This document shows, piece after piece, positions 35,401 through 44,186 of a DNA stretch of 64,000 nt. Source of the stretch: Trueperella pecoris (GTDB taxonomy: Bacteria; Actinomycetota; Actinomycetes; Actinomycetales; Actinomycetaceae). The stretch is from assembly GCF_014926385.1 (NCBI RefSeq), contig NZ_CP053291.1:248001-312000 (forward strand), in the 5' to 3' direction. Position numbers and translations under genes: made by a program. The notes below the pieces were generated by a model, which saw only the letters and a list, made by a program, of their open reading frames with translations, searched no databases and was not told where the DNA came from. Positions within the stretch are counted from its first letter, which is position 1. Each line of letters begins with the position of its first letter.

Positions 35401-36293
35401 TCCACTTCCAGTTCGTTGACGACGCCCGGAACGACCGTTCGGTCAAGCGGTTATGTGAGGTTCTGAAACTCAACCGGTCCTCGTACTACAAATGGAAAAA
35501 CACCTCCGCCATGCGAAAGAAACGTCTGCTCAGCGACGCGATCCTCGGCGCACGGGTCAAGGCCGTGTTCACAAAAGAACGCGGCTGCTACGGTGCCAAA
35601 CGCATCACGGCGCAACTCAACGACGACTCGCCCGGCAGTCCGGTCAATCACAAGAAAGTCGCCCGGATCATGCGCTCGTTGCAGCTGGTTGGCTACTCGA
35701 AGAAACGCAAGGTCACCACGACTGTCTCGGATAGGAGGAAGCCGGTGTTTGCGGACCTGGTGGGGAGGAAATTCACCGCCCCGGCACCGAACCAGGTCTA
35801 CGTCGGCGATATCACGTACCTGCCGATCGCGGACGGGTCGAATATGTACCTGGCCACGGTCATCGACTGTTTCTCCCGCCGGCTGGTAGGCTTCGCGATC
35901 GCCGATCACATGCGTACTTCCCTGGTTCAGGACGCCCTGGTGATGGCCAAGGGCCAGCGCGGAAGTCTCGACGACGCAATTTTTCACTCCGACCACGGAA
36001 GCGTATACACCTCGCACGGGTTCCAGGACACCTGCATACAGCTGGGAGTCCGGCAGTCGATGGGCGCGATCGGCAGCAGCGCTGATAACGCCCTGGCGGA
36101 GTCCTTCAACGCCGCGTTGAAGCGTGAGGTCCTCCAGGACGCGAAGACGTTTGCCAATCAGTTGCAGTGCCGGCGAGATGTTTTCCGCTGGTGTACCCGC
36201 TACAACACCACGCCTCGACATTCCTGGTGCGGGTATCTCGCTCCAGCAGTGTTTGAACAGCAATGTCCTGTTACGCTGAGATCTGCTTCCTGA
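35397..36293 (+). CDS. IS3-family transposase OrfB (DDE integrase)
   Basis: 298 residues with an HTH_21 segment (RGCYGAKRITAQLNDD) and an rve integrase core. Catalytic acids: Asp in YVGDITYLPIAD, Asp in IFHSDHGSVYTS, Glu in ADNALAESFNAALKRE. It is in the -1 frame relative to orfA. I see no strong slippery heptamer, so stop-start coupling at GTGA is as likely as frameshifting. Confidence 0.92.
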   Translation: MIHFQFVDDARNDRSVKRLCEVLKLNRSSYYKWKNTSAMRKKRLLSDAILGARVKAVFTKERGCYGAKRITAQLNDDSPGSPVNHKKVARIMRSLQLVGYSKKRKVTTTVSDRRKPVFADLVGRKFTAPAPNQVYVGDITYLPIADGSNMYLATVIDCFSRRLVGFAIADHMRTSLVQDALVMAKGQRGSLDDAIFHSDHGSVYTSHGFQDTCIQLGVRQSMGAIGSSADNALAESFNAALKREVLQDAKTFANQLQCRRDVFRWCTRYNTTPRHSWCGYLAPAVFEQQCPVTLRSAS

Positions 36294-36324
36294 TCACATC
36301 CCCCGTGTCTACTTTCCGGGGGTC

Positions 36325-36806
36325 GGGCCCCCGTGCTCGAGGCCGCCCACCAGGCAGGCTTTGAAACCGCCGACCCGGGCGAGGTGGCGTTGACGGTCAC
36401 GATGCCCACCACCGGGTGGAGTGAGCGCACTCGCGCCAACCTCGAAGCGCTCCTAGCGGCCAAAGGGCCACTGATCGCCAAGGCACTGGGCATCCCGGCC
36501 ACACCCGCCGAGTTCAACGATGACGAGACCGTCTCGTTCCCGTGGTGTGAGTCGATTACGCCGGAGACGGCACGCGAGGCGGTGATCCCGCTTGTGGCCC
36601 GGCTCTGCCAACGCGCCCAGGAGGCAAGCCGGATCCGATCCACACCGCCTGCACCGGGCAATGACAAGTACACGATGCGCTGCTTCCTGCTCTCCCTGGG
36701 CTTCATCGGCCCCGAACACAAGCAGGCACGCCACATCCTGCTGGCAGGCCTCGAAGGCGACGCCGCCTGGCGCACCCCTGCAAGCAGGAAGGAGAACCGG
36801 CCATGA
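36325..36806 (+). pseudogene. C-terminal part of a phage 'virulence-associated' protein
   Basis: The frame enters from the IS end and has a GTG at 36333 without Shine-Dalgarno. Its sequence (LEAAHQAGFETADPGEVALTV, TGWSERTRANLEALLAAKGPLIAKALG, KYTMRCFLLSLGFIGPEHKQAR, in parts) matches the C-terminal ~150 residues of a protein often annotated as virulence protein in prophages and integrative elements of Gram-positive bacteria. The N-terminal half is missing because of the IS-linked deletion. Function unknown. Confidence 0.65.
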
Positions 36807-37000
36807 CTCCTGGCCAGCGGGTGCGCCTGATCGCCACCAGCGACCCGTACACGACGCTGCGCCCTGGTGTGCTTGGCACCGTGGCGTTCGTCGACGACCT
36901 CGGTACTGTCCACGTCGACTGGGACACCGGATCGAATCTGGGGCTGATCCCGGGCGAGGACTCCTGGGAAACCCTGCCCACCGAAAAGCCCGAAAAATAG
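36803..37000 (+). CDS. DUF4314 small phage protein
   Basis: 65 residues that fit DUF4314: MTPGQRVRLIATSDPYT, then LRPGVLGTVAFVDDLGTVHVDWD and a GEDSWE ending, an SH3-like barrel pattern. Function unknown; common between methylase and terminase in such prophages. ATG overlaps the previous stop by four bases. Confidence 0.8.
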   Translation: MTPGQRVRLIATSDPYTTLRPGVLGTVAFVDDLGTVHVDWDTGSNLGLIPGEDSWETLPTEKPEK

Positions 37001-37095
37001 CGGCTCATCAGGGCAAATAATGACTGGATAAGCGCCCGCACCTATGGCTGTATGTACATGACAAAAGAACACCACCTGAGACAAGGACAACAGCC

Positions 37096-37383
37096 ATGAA
37101 CACCACCGAGAAGCTCACCACCGAAGCCCTGCAGATGCGCGTCGACTCCTACGGGGCGATCCTCGCACACGGCGACTACACGCTGGCCACCTTCGCGACC
37201 TGGACCAAGAAAGACGGCTACGGCAACAGCGCCCAGGTCTACCGCCTCACCGAAGCCCCAATCGACGGCTTCGGCCCGAACGCGCGCGGCCGCAGCGAAT
37301 GCGCCCTGGAGCTCATCGCCGAGGCCGACCACCTTTTCGCAGACTCCGGACACGCCATCGCCTGGGCTCTGACCCAGATCTAA
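37096..37383 (+). CDS. Hypothetical phage protein
   Basis: 95 residues, ATG after AAGGA. Soluble, mixed composition, no motif recognised. It sits between the DUF4314 gene and the terminase gene in the same direction, with short spacers, so it belongs to the phage early/packaging transcript. Confidence 0.6.
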   Translation: MNTTEKLTTEALQMRVDSYGAILAHGDYTLATFATWTKKDGYGNSAQVYRLTEAPIDGFGPNARGRSECALELIAEADHLFADSGHAIAWALTQI

Positions 37384-37417
37384 CCCACACCCCACACAGA
37401 CAAGGAGAACACGGACG

Positions 37418-37708
37418 ATGGACGCCACCCGGAAGCTGATCACCAACCACCTGGAGATCCCCGCCGACGCCGCCCCGCACGGTGAGATCCAGGCCGCCGC
37501 CGAGATCCCCTTCAGCGTCCTCGACGAGCTCGCCGATGAGATCGGGGCAGAGAAGATCCCCGTCCACACGCTCAGCCGTGTCGGCTGGCACTACACCAAA
37601 GCCGACCAGATCATCGCCCTTGCCAGGCAGCGCGGCCTGTCCGATTGGCGCTACGGCGGCTTCGACACCGGCCAGGTGGTCGCCGACTTCCGCCACACCT
37701 ACTGCTAA
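37418..37708 (+). CDS. Hypothetical phage protein
   Basis: 96 residues, ATG after AAGGAG. The text IPFSVLDELADEIGAEKIPVHT and DQIIALARQRGLSDWRYGG suggests a compact helical protein. No family recognised. Upstream of the large terminase on the same strand. Confidence 0.6.
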   Translation: MDATRKLITNHLEIPADAAPHGEIQAAAEIPFSVLDELADEIGAEKIPVHTLSRVGWHYTKADQIIALARQRGLSDWRYGGFDTGQVVADFRHTYC

Positions 37709-37815
37709 CCCCACGCGCCGCCCCGACCCTCCAACGGATTGGGCCCTGCACGAACTGTTTTTCGCCCCACACGGCTGGGGCTTTTCTTATACCCCGAGGA
37801 AGGAGCTGCCGCCCG

Positions 37816-39414
37816 ATGACGAGCACGTATCAGCCGACCAGGTTCATGGCCGACAGCTCCACCTACGACCAGCGCAAAGCCGACTTCGCCGTGGCATTCA
37901 TTCAAGCGCTGCGCCACACGAAAGGCCGCTGGGCAGGCAAACCCTTCACGCTGCTGAGCTGGCAAGAACAGATCGTGCGTGACCTGTTCGGCACCATCAA
38001 ACCCGACGGCTACCGCCAGTTCACGACCGCCTATGTGGAGATCCCCAAGAAGCAGGGCAAGTCCGAGCTGGCCGCCGCGATCGCGCTGCTGCTGACCTGC
38101 GGGGACGGGGAACAAGCCGCCGAGGTGTACGGATGCGCAGCCGATCGGCAGCAAGCCAGCATCGTCTTCGAGGTCGCCGCCGACATGATCCGCCAATCAC
38201 CGGCCCTATCGAAGCGGGTGAAAATCCTCAGCAGTCAGAAGCGCATCATCTACAAGCCGACCAACAGCTTCTACCAGGTGCTCTCAGCTGAGGCGTACTC
38301 CAAGCACGGGTTCAACATCTCAGGTGTCGTCTTCGATGAGCTGCACACTCAACCCAACCGGGCCCTGTTTGACGTGATGACCAAGGGCTCGGGTGATGCG
38401 CGCACCCAGCCGCTGTACTTCCTCATCACCACCGCAGGCACTGACACGCACAGCATCTGCTACGAGCAGCACCAAAAAGCGCGCGACATTCTCGCGGGCA
38501 AGAAACACGATCCCACCTTCTACCCGGTGATCTACGGCGCGGAGCTGGATGATGACTGGACGGATGAGGCGGTGTGGCACAAGGCCAACCCCTCACTCGG
38601 GGTGACCGTTCCAATCGACAAGGTACGGGCGGCGTGCAACTCGGCCAGGCAAAACCCTGCCGAGGAAAACTCGTTTCGCCAGCTTCGCCTCAACCAATGG
38701 GTCAAGCAGTCTGTGCGGTGGATGCCCATGCATATCTGGGACGCCTGCGCAGACCCAGTGGACCTGGCCGAGCTGGAAGGCAGACCCTGCTACGGCGGGC
38801 TGGACTTGGCCTCCACGACGGATATCACCGCGTTCGTGCTCGTCTTCCCGCCCTACGGGTCGGATGAGAAGTACCGGATAGCGCCGTGGTTTTGGATACC
38901 CGAAGACAACCTGCCGCTGCGGGTCGCGCGTGATCATGTGCCCTACGACCTGTGGCACACCCAAGGCTTCCTGGAAACCACCGAGGGTAACGTCGTCCAC
39001 TACGCCCACATCGAACACCACATCCAGTCCCTTGGTGAACGCTTCGATATCCGCGAGATCGCTTTCGACCGGTGGGGCGCAGTCCAAATGAGCCAAAACC
39101 TGCAAGACATGGGATTCACCGTCGTGCCGTTCGGGCAAGGCTTCAAAGACATGAGCCCACCCAGCAAGGAACTCATGAAACTCGCCCTCGAAGGCAGGCT
39201 CGCGCATGGCGGCCACCCGGTGCTTTCGTGGATGGTCGACAACATTCACGTGCGCACCGACCCGGCAGGAAACATCAAACCCGACAAACAAAAATCCACC
39301 GAAAAAATCGACGGCGTGGTCGCAACCATCATGGCTCTAGACCGAGCGATCAGAGGCGGCAGCGCAGGTTCGGGTGGGTCAGTGTACGACTCTCGGGGAT
39401 TATTAGTGCTGTGA
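37816..39414 (+). CDS. Phage terminase large subunit
   Basis: 532 residues from the ATG at 37816 (AGGAG upstream); the longer frame to 37645 overlaps the previous gene. ATPase motifs: EIPKKQGKSELAAA (Walker A type), GVVFDELHTQPN (Walker B). The nuclease domain starts with YGGLDLASTTDITAFVLVF. The last residues SVYDSRGLLVL are the normal end of this terminase type. It packages DNA into the prohead. No small terminase or HNH gene remains next to it. The gene looks intact. Confidence 0.92.
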   Translation: MTSTYQPTRFMADSSTYDQRKADFAVAFIQALRHTKGRWAGKPFTLLSWQEQIVRDLFGTIKPDGYRQFTTAYVEIPKKQGKSELAAAIALLLTCGDGEQAAEVYGCAADRQQASIVFEVAADMIRQSPALSKRVKILSSQKRIIYKPTNSFYQVLSAEAYSKHGFNISGVVFDELHTQPNRALFDVMTKGSGDARTQPLYFLITTAGTDTHSICYEQHQKARDILAGKKHDPTFYPVIYGAELDDDWTDEAVWHKANPSLGVTVPIDKVRAACNSARQNPAEENSFRQLRLNQWVKQSVRWMPMHIWDACADPVDLAELEGRPCYGGLDLASTTDITAFVLVFPPYGSDEKYRIAPWFWIPEDNLPLRVARDHVPYDLWHTQGFLETTEGNVVHYAHIEHHIQSLGERFDIREIAFDRWGAVQMSQNLQDMGFTVVPFGQGFKDMSPPSKELMKLALEGRLAHGGHPVLSWMVDNIHVRTDPAGNIKPDKQKSTEKIDGVVATIMALDRAIRGGSAGSGGSVYDSRGLLVL

Positions 39415-39430
39415 GATATTCATGAGAATG

Positions 39431-39460
39431 TTGACAGTAAGGGTTGCCTAATTTTATGCT
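39431..39460 (+). promoter_or_regulatory. Independent promoter of the toxin/immunity cassette
   Basis: TTGACA (39431-39436), an 18-base spacer and TATGCT (39455-39460) lie directly behind the terminase stop. They allow expression independent of phage late transcription. Confidence 0.55.
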
Positions 39461-39548
39461 TCTCTTGTCTCTAAGAGGAGGCCGCAGCCCAGATTCCCAA
39501 GCTGCACTACCCACCGTCAAAGAAGACGGCACGACGAAAGGAACCAAT

Positions 39549-40679
39549 GTGAGCATTAAGAGAACCTTGCAGGTTTTGATAGCCGCGCTCACGTCACTAT
39601 CTCTTCTATCGGGTGTTTCATTTGCCTCAGCTGCTGACGACACGTCTCGTGACGTTAGAGCTATACACCTTGAAAAAACGGTTGATGCGGCACGAGAAGC
39701 GATTGGCGTTGAGTCTGTTGCTGATGAGATCGTGCCAGAGCAACTGGATTCTGTACTTTCCTATGGATCTGTTGAGGGGACAAGCACACTAACTGTTGAC
39801 GGTGAGGGAGCAGGCATCAGTCCCCTTTCTGTAACTGGTTCAAGCCCACTATTGACAATTAAAGACGCCTTCTTGCAAGAAAACATTTCAGTTACCCAAG
39901 ATGGCAGCACAATGCTATCCGGGAGAGAGGCTGATTATGTTCTAGATGCCTACACCGATGGCTCTTTACGTGTGCACACTGTAATCGAATCAAAAGACGC
40001 AAATCATAGAGTGCCTTTTGAGCTTAATCTTAACAATGATGAGCTTGCTCAAATTGAACCTGACGGATCTGTCGGGGTATACAGAGTTTTCGATGATGGC
40101 GCTCATCTTCTCACCTCTGTAATCGAAGCACCGTGGGCGGTAGATGCTGCTGGGAACCCCGTCGAGACACGGTTTGAACTTGAAGGAAGTATTCTCTATC
40201 AGAATATAGAACCAACTTCCACCTCCGTATACCCAATTACTGCAGATCCGTTTTGGGTGCCTGCAATCATCGCAGGCATCCGAGTCGGAGTGCATGTTCT
40301 TATCAAAGTCGGGCCTCGAGTTGTAAAGTATGTGGTTGCTCCTGCTTCCAGGGTCGCAAATGCTCTAAGGAGTTTTTCAACTCTCACTTTCCGAGCAGGA
40401 TCAAACGTGGTTAGGCTTGATAAGTCGGGCATGAAGCACATTCTTGAAAGGCACCACCCGCAGTATTGGAACGGAACATCAAAAAGTGCGCAGACATTCT
40501 TTAATCCAAAAATGTCGGTTTCTGATGTAAGGAATGTGATTCATGGTGCCTTGAGGAACCATTCTTCTTCTATTCGCAATCTAGGTTCTCGAACTGGCAC
40601 ATATACTGGTTCGTATAGTGGAGTTAGCTATAAATTAGTGGTTTCTAATGGGCGCGTAGTGCAGTTCTACCCACGGTAG
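39549..40679 (+). CDS. Secreted protein with polymorphic-toxin-like C-terminus
   Basis: 376 residues from the GTG at 39549 after AAGGA. A signal peptide is clear: basic VSIKR, hydrophobic stretch to SLLSGVSF, and a cleavage site after ASA. A long beta-rich middle follows. The C-terminal ~100 residues begin KSGMKHILERHHPQYWNG, continue with TFFNPKMSVSDVRNVIHGAL and end GVSYKLVVSNGRVVQFYPR. This HILERHHP...GRVxQFYP pattern occurs at the ends of Gram-positive polymorphic toxins and suggests a small RNase fold (inference). GC is much lower than in the phage genes. It is followed by a probable immunity gene. Confidence 0.7.
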   Translation: MSIKRTLQVLIAALTSLSLLSGVSFASAADDTSRDVRAIHLEKTVDAAREAIGVESVADEIVPEQLDSVLSYGSVEGTSTLTVDGEGAGISPLSVTGSSPLLTIKDAFLQENISVTQDGSTMLSGREADYVLDAYTDGSLRVHTVIESKDANHRVPFELNLNNDELAQIEPDGSVGVYRVFDDGAHLLTSVIEAPWAVDAAGNPVETRFELEGSILYQNIEPTSTSVYPITADPFWVPAIIAGIRVGVHVLIKVGPRVVKYVVAPASRVANALRSFSTLTFRAGSNVVRLDKSGMKHILERHHPQYWNGTSKSAQTFFNPKMSVSDVRNVIHGALRNHSSSIRNLGSRTGTYTGSYSGVSYKLVVSNGRVVQFYPR

Positions 40680-40704
40680 ACGGGTGCTCAATAGGAGGTT
40701 TTAC

Positions 40705-41247
40705 GTGGGTTATTGGATGCCTAAAACTTCGCTTGAAGTTGAATCCTTCATCTTGAACTGCGTAGCGATTGCAGATATCAATGATTTTTCATTGCACCAC
40801 GATAAATATCTTGTTTCGATAGAAACAGACCCCAAAAGAGCAAGCGACTGGTGGAATTTTCAGCTAGATAAGACAAATCCTGGAGAAGGATGGATTTCGT
40901 TACGTCTTAACGGCCAAGAAATTATGCCACTTAACGCTTGGACAAATATAGATTATTTTTGGTCTACCGTTCTGGATGCTATCGATGATTATCTTGATTC
41001 TGGTAAGGGGCAAGGAGGGTTTAGCGATGAACCTGCGCAATTTTCAATAACGTTGAAAGCGGCCGGTATCGCCATATTTTCTTTACGCGATTCTAGGTAC
41101 GTGGTTCATGCAGCGGAGTTTTTATTCTCCCTCCTTGGGGGTGCCAAGAATTATTATGAATGGTCGGAAAAATACGTAGGCGTTCACCCACCTTCATATC
41201 TTGATAAAATTGAAGAATTGAGCAATAGGATTAGAACTGCAAGATAG
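40705..41247 (+). CDS. Probable immunity protein for the adjacent toxin
   Basis: 180 residues from the GTG at 40705, seven bases after TAGGAGG. Acidic, soluble, no signal peptide, rich in aromatic residues (DWWNFQLDKTNPGEGWISLRLNG in parts, YYEWSEKYVGVHPPS). Such acidic cytosolic proteins encoded immediately behind a secreted toxin-like gene are usually immunity proteins. No family recognised. Low GC like its neighbour, and followed by a strong terminator. Confidence 0.55.
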   Translation: MGYWMPKTSLEVESFILNCVAIADINDFSLHHDKYLVSIETDPKRASDWWNFQLDKTNPGEGWISLRLNGQEIMPLNAWTNIDYFWSTVLDAIDDYLDSGKGQGGFSDEPAQFSITLKAAGIAIFSLRDSRYVVHAAEFLFSLLGGAKNYYEWSEKYVGVHPPSYLDKIEELSNRIRTAR

Positions 41248-41261
41248 CCTATTTATGTTCT

Positions 41262-41311
41262 AAGCTGATGGGCGCTACCTGTGTTTTCTGGTGTCGCCCA
41301 TCAGCTTTTTA
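41262..41311 (+). terminator. Rho-independent terminator of the toxin/immunity cassette
   Basis: A perfect 13-bp stem (41262-41274 with 41295-41307) is followed by a TTTTT run to 41310. Confidence 0.88.
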
Positions 41312-41436
41312 ATTATTGCGATTAGCTGCTAGAAGATGGCGTTTATTCTTGCATAATTGCTAGTTATATAGTTCAGAGATTTTTGCTCGCTATTTGAACA
41401 GATCCTGGGGTGGCCTAAGAATTAGGTCCACTTGGT

Positions 41437-42318
41437 TTAAGCGTTGACCGTGTTTTCTTGTTTCCATTGTTCCGCATACTTCCGCGGGCTGAGGTAGCCG
41501 AGTGCGGAGTGCGGATGGAAGTCATTGTAGCGCCGTGACCACTGGGCCACGAGTAGGCGGGCATGCTCAAGGTTCTCGATGCTGTTATCCTCCAAGAGCT
41601 CGTCTCGCATCCGGTTATGGAACGACTCAACGAACCCGTTATGCCATGGCTGGCCTGGCGGAATGAGCGCTTGGATCGTCTTATCCTCGGCCGCCCAAAC
41701 CTCGAGGGCGTGGGCGATGAACTCAGGCCCGTTGTCCATCCGAATCACCCTAGGGCGTCCTCCGCGCTCCAGACAAGCCACGTCGAGCAGTTCGATCACC
41801 GAGCCCGCATCAAGCTTTTTATCGACCGCGAAGGCGACGTGCTCGCGGGTGTATTCATCAATAATGTTGCAAATCTTGATCATCTTGCCATGCCAGGTTG
41901 AATCGAACTGGAAGTCCAACGCCCACACGTCGTTCGGGTACTGGCCAGCAGGAACATCACGCTGGCCGTGACCACTGAGGCGTTTACGCTTCTTGCGCGG
42001 CAACACGCGTAGACCTTCTTCACGCCACAAGCGCCGGAAAGTTTCCCGGCATACCCCATAACCCTCGGCGAGGGCGTTTCTCCAGGCACGCCGGTGTCCC
42101 CACCGGCGGTGATCACGCGCGAACTCGTGCATCCACTCGCGCAAGTCCGCGTATTTATCCGGCGTGCTTTCACGGGTCCTAGCGCGCCGGTAAGCACTGC
42201 GAGAGAGCCCAACGATCTGGCAGGAAAGTCTTTGGGAATAGCCCAGCCCAACGAGATGCCAGACGGCATCATGGCGGCGAGCTGGGCTTAGAAGTTTCCC
42301 TCCGATAATTCTTTCCAC
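41437..42318 (-). CDS. IS3-family transposase OrfB (second IS)
   Basis: Up to 293 residues; produced mainly as an OrfAB fusion by -1 frameshifting. An HTH_21-like portion (LREWMHEFARDHRRWGHRRAW in parts) precedes the rve core: Asp in VWALDFQFDSTWHG, Asp in RVIRMDNGPEFIAHAL, Glu in HNGFVESFHNRMRDELL. It looks intact. Confidence 0.92.
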   Translation of the reverse strand: MERIIGGKLLSPARRHDAVWHLVGLGYSQRLSCQIVGLSRSAYRRARTRESTPDKYADLREWMHEFARDHRRWGHRRAWRNALAEGYGVCRETFRRLWREEGLRVLPRKKRKRLSGHGQRDVPAGQYPNDVWALDFQFDSTWHGKMIKICNIIDEYTREHVAFAVDKKLDAGSVIELLDVACLERGGRPRVIRMDNGPEFIAHALEVWAAEDKTIQALIPPGQPWHNGFVESFHNRMRDELLEDNSIENLEHARLLVAQWSRRYNDFHPHSALGYLSPRKYAEQWKQENTVNA

Positions 42319-42572
42319 GCAGCCTTCTCCAGCTCTGCCTGACCCAGGAGGCGTTTGAGGCGCGTGTTCTCATCGCGCAGGCGCTGGAGCTCTTTCGCTT
42401 CGCTCTTGGTCATCGACCCATAGGTTGCCTGCCACCTATTCAACGTGGCTTCACTAATCCCAAGTTCGGTCAGGATCTGAGCCGTCGTCGAGCCTGATTC
42501 CTTCATCTCCCGCGCCTTATCAAGCTTACGAACAATCTGCTCAGGAGTATGCTTACTGAACTTCTTCACCAT
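42288..42572 (-). CDS. IS3-family transposase OrfA (second IS)
   Basis: 94 residues: KHTPEQIVRKLDKAREM, helix-turn-helix TTAQILTELGISEATLNRWQ, then a coil KELQRLRDENTRLKRLLGQAELEKAAW. It overlaps orfB by 31 bases. Confidence 0.92.
   Translation of the reverse strand: MVKKFSKHTPEQIVRKLDKAREMKESGSTTAQILTELGISEATLNRWQATYGSMTKSEAKELQRLRDENTRLKRLLGQAELEKAAWKELSEGNF
42294..42300 (-). promoter_or_regulatory. Slippery heptamer for OrfA-OrfB -1 frameshift
   Basis: On the minus strand G GGA AAC fits X-XXY-YYZ in the orfA frame, just before its stop; slipping back one base enters the orfB frame (GGG AAA CTT). Confidence 0.7.
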
Positions 42573-42648
42573 TCATCCATTCTCCCCACCCACAGGCAGG
42601 GGATCAACGGACAACACTCAAGTCACCTGGACCTAAAAACCTAGGGCA

Positions 42649-42821
42649 CTCCAATCCCAGAAGCTGAATGTGGTGCGCTTGTAGGCGGCGTTCTTGATTG
42701 AGCGACTCGGATTTTTCACAAATCCCATGCCCTTTTTGCCGTATCCGGCAATTGTGGCTTTCTTAACTGCTCGTTTAGCACGACCAGTAGTCCGCGCTTT
42801 GATCGAGCGCTTCAGCGAGGG
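42649..42821 (-). pseudogene. Remnant of a small basic protein gene
   Basis: One minus-strand frame is open for about 57 codons and reads very basic and ordered: LKRSIKARTTGRAKRAVKKA, then AGYGKKGMGFVKNPSRS and KRTTFSFWDW. It has no start codon (a stop lies at 42822-42824) and runs into the IS on its 3' side. The GYGKKGMG pattern looks conserved rather than random, but I cannot name the family. It is probably what is left of further cargo genes once present between terminase and portal. Confidence 0.4.
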
Positions 42822-42876
42822 TTACGCATTCCGAATTTCACGTCTTCTACTTTATGACCTAACCAGAAAGACTGTT

Positions 42877-44186
42877 ATGGGATTATTCGACTGGCTACGC
42901 GCCACCAGTAGCCGTAAAAGTGTTGACCCCGTGATCGGCTCTAGCTACAGTTTCTTGTTCGGGCCTACGACCTCTGGGCGGGCGGTGACTGAACGCTCCG
43001 CGATGCAGATGACGGCGGTCTATAGCTGTGTGCGGATTTTGGCTGAGTCGATTGCTGGTCTGCCGTTGCACGTCTACCGAAGCGGCTCGGACGGGTCGAA
43101 GGTGAAGGCTACCGATCATGGCTTGTACAGGCTTCTTCATGATGAGCCGAACCCCGAAATGACGTCGTTTGTGTTCCGAGAAACCCTTATGACGCATTTG
43201 TTGTTGTGGGGTAATGCGTTTGCCCAGGTGGTGCGAAACGGGCTGGGTGAGGTGATCGGGCTGTATCCGTTGATGCCGAACCGGATGAGTGTTGGTCGTG
43301 ACCTGGAGACCCGCCAGTTGTATTACGAGTATCAGACTTCTTGGGATGAACCGGCCGGCCAGTACCAGCTTGTACGCCTGTCGCAGTCTGACGTGTTACA
43401 TATTCCAGGCCTGGGTTTTGATGGTTTGGTGGGCTATTCCCCGATTGCGATGGCTAAGAATGCGATTGGTCTTGCTCAGGCTACTGAGGATTATGGGGCG
43501 TCGTTTTTTGCGAACGGTGCCGGCCGGGTGGGGTGTTGGAGCATCCGGGCACGATCAAAGACCCCACGAGAGTTAGGGAGTCGTGGCAGCAGACCTTTGG
43601 TGGGGCTCGTAACGGTAATAAGGTGGCTGTGCTTGAGGAGGGCATGAAATACACCCCGATCTCCGTCAGCCCTGAACAAGCCCAGTTCTTGGAGACCAGG
43701 AAGTTTCAGATCAACGAGATCGCCCGGATCTTCCGCATCCCGCCTCACATGATTGGCGATCTTGAAAAATCCAGCTTCAGCAATATTGAACAGCAGTCTT
43801 TGGAGTTTGTGAAATACACCCTGGATCCTTGGGTGATCCGCTGGGAACAAGCCCTGGCCAAAACCCTGCTAAGTGCCCGTGAGAAGCCTGGGGTTTATAT
43901 CAAGTTCAATCTTGAAGGCCTGCTGCGCGGTGACTACCAGTCACGCATGGAAGGCTATGCGGTCGCCCGCCAAAACGGATGGATGAGCGCCAACGACATC
44001 CGGGCACTAGAGAACCTCGACCGCATCGCTGCCGCTGACGGTGGCGACTTGTACCTGGTCAACGGCAACATGCTGCCGCTATCCATGGCCGGGGCCTACG
44101 CCACCGCCCAGCAAGCGCAGCAGGACGCAGCGCCTGGAGAGGAGCAGCCGCCGGTGGAACAACGAATTGAAAGGATGAGCCGGTGA
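42877..44186 (+). pseudogene. Phage portal protein gene with a frameshift
   Basis: The start ATG at 42877 gives MGLFDWLRATSS, and HK97-type portal sequence follows (TSGRAVTERSAMQMTAVYSCVRILAESIAGLPLHVY in parts, MAKNAIGLAQATEDYGASFF). At about 43523-43527, in a C/G run, one base is missing; the frame then continues as GGVLEHPGTIKDPTRVRESWQQTF to 44186 with a complete C-terminus. The portal forms the ring through which DNA enters the head. With this lesion no full protein is made unless it is a sequencing error. Confidence 0.85.

Larger units (their letters stand above)
35023..36324 (+). mobile_element. IS3-family insertion sequence (first)
   Basis: About 1.3 kb bounded by imperfect inverted repeats: GACCCCCG...GTAGACAC at the left (from 35024) and its complement at the right (36305-36324). 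It encodes orfA and orfB transposase. No target duplication is visible. It joins a truncated methylase to a truncated gene of another family, so insertion was accompanied or followed by a deletion. Confidence 0.85.
41411..42648 (-). mobile_element. IS3-family insertion sequence (second)
   Basis: 1238 bp with imperfect terminal inverted repeats: TGGCCTAAGAATTAGGTCCA at 41411 and TGCCCTAGGTTTTTAGGTCC inward from 42648. Two overlapping transposase frames lie on the minus strand. The three or four bases on each side differ, so no target duplication is seen. Confidence 0.85.
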
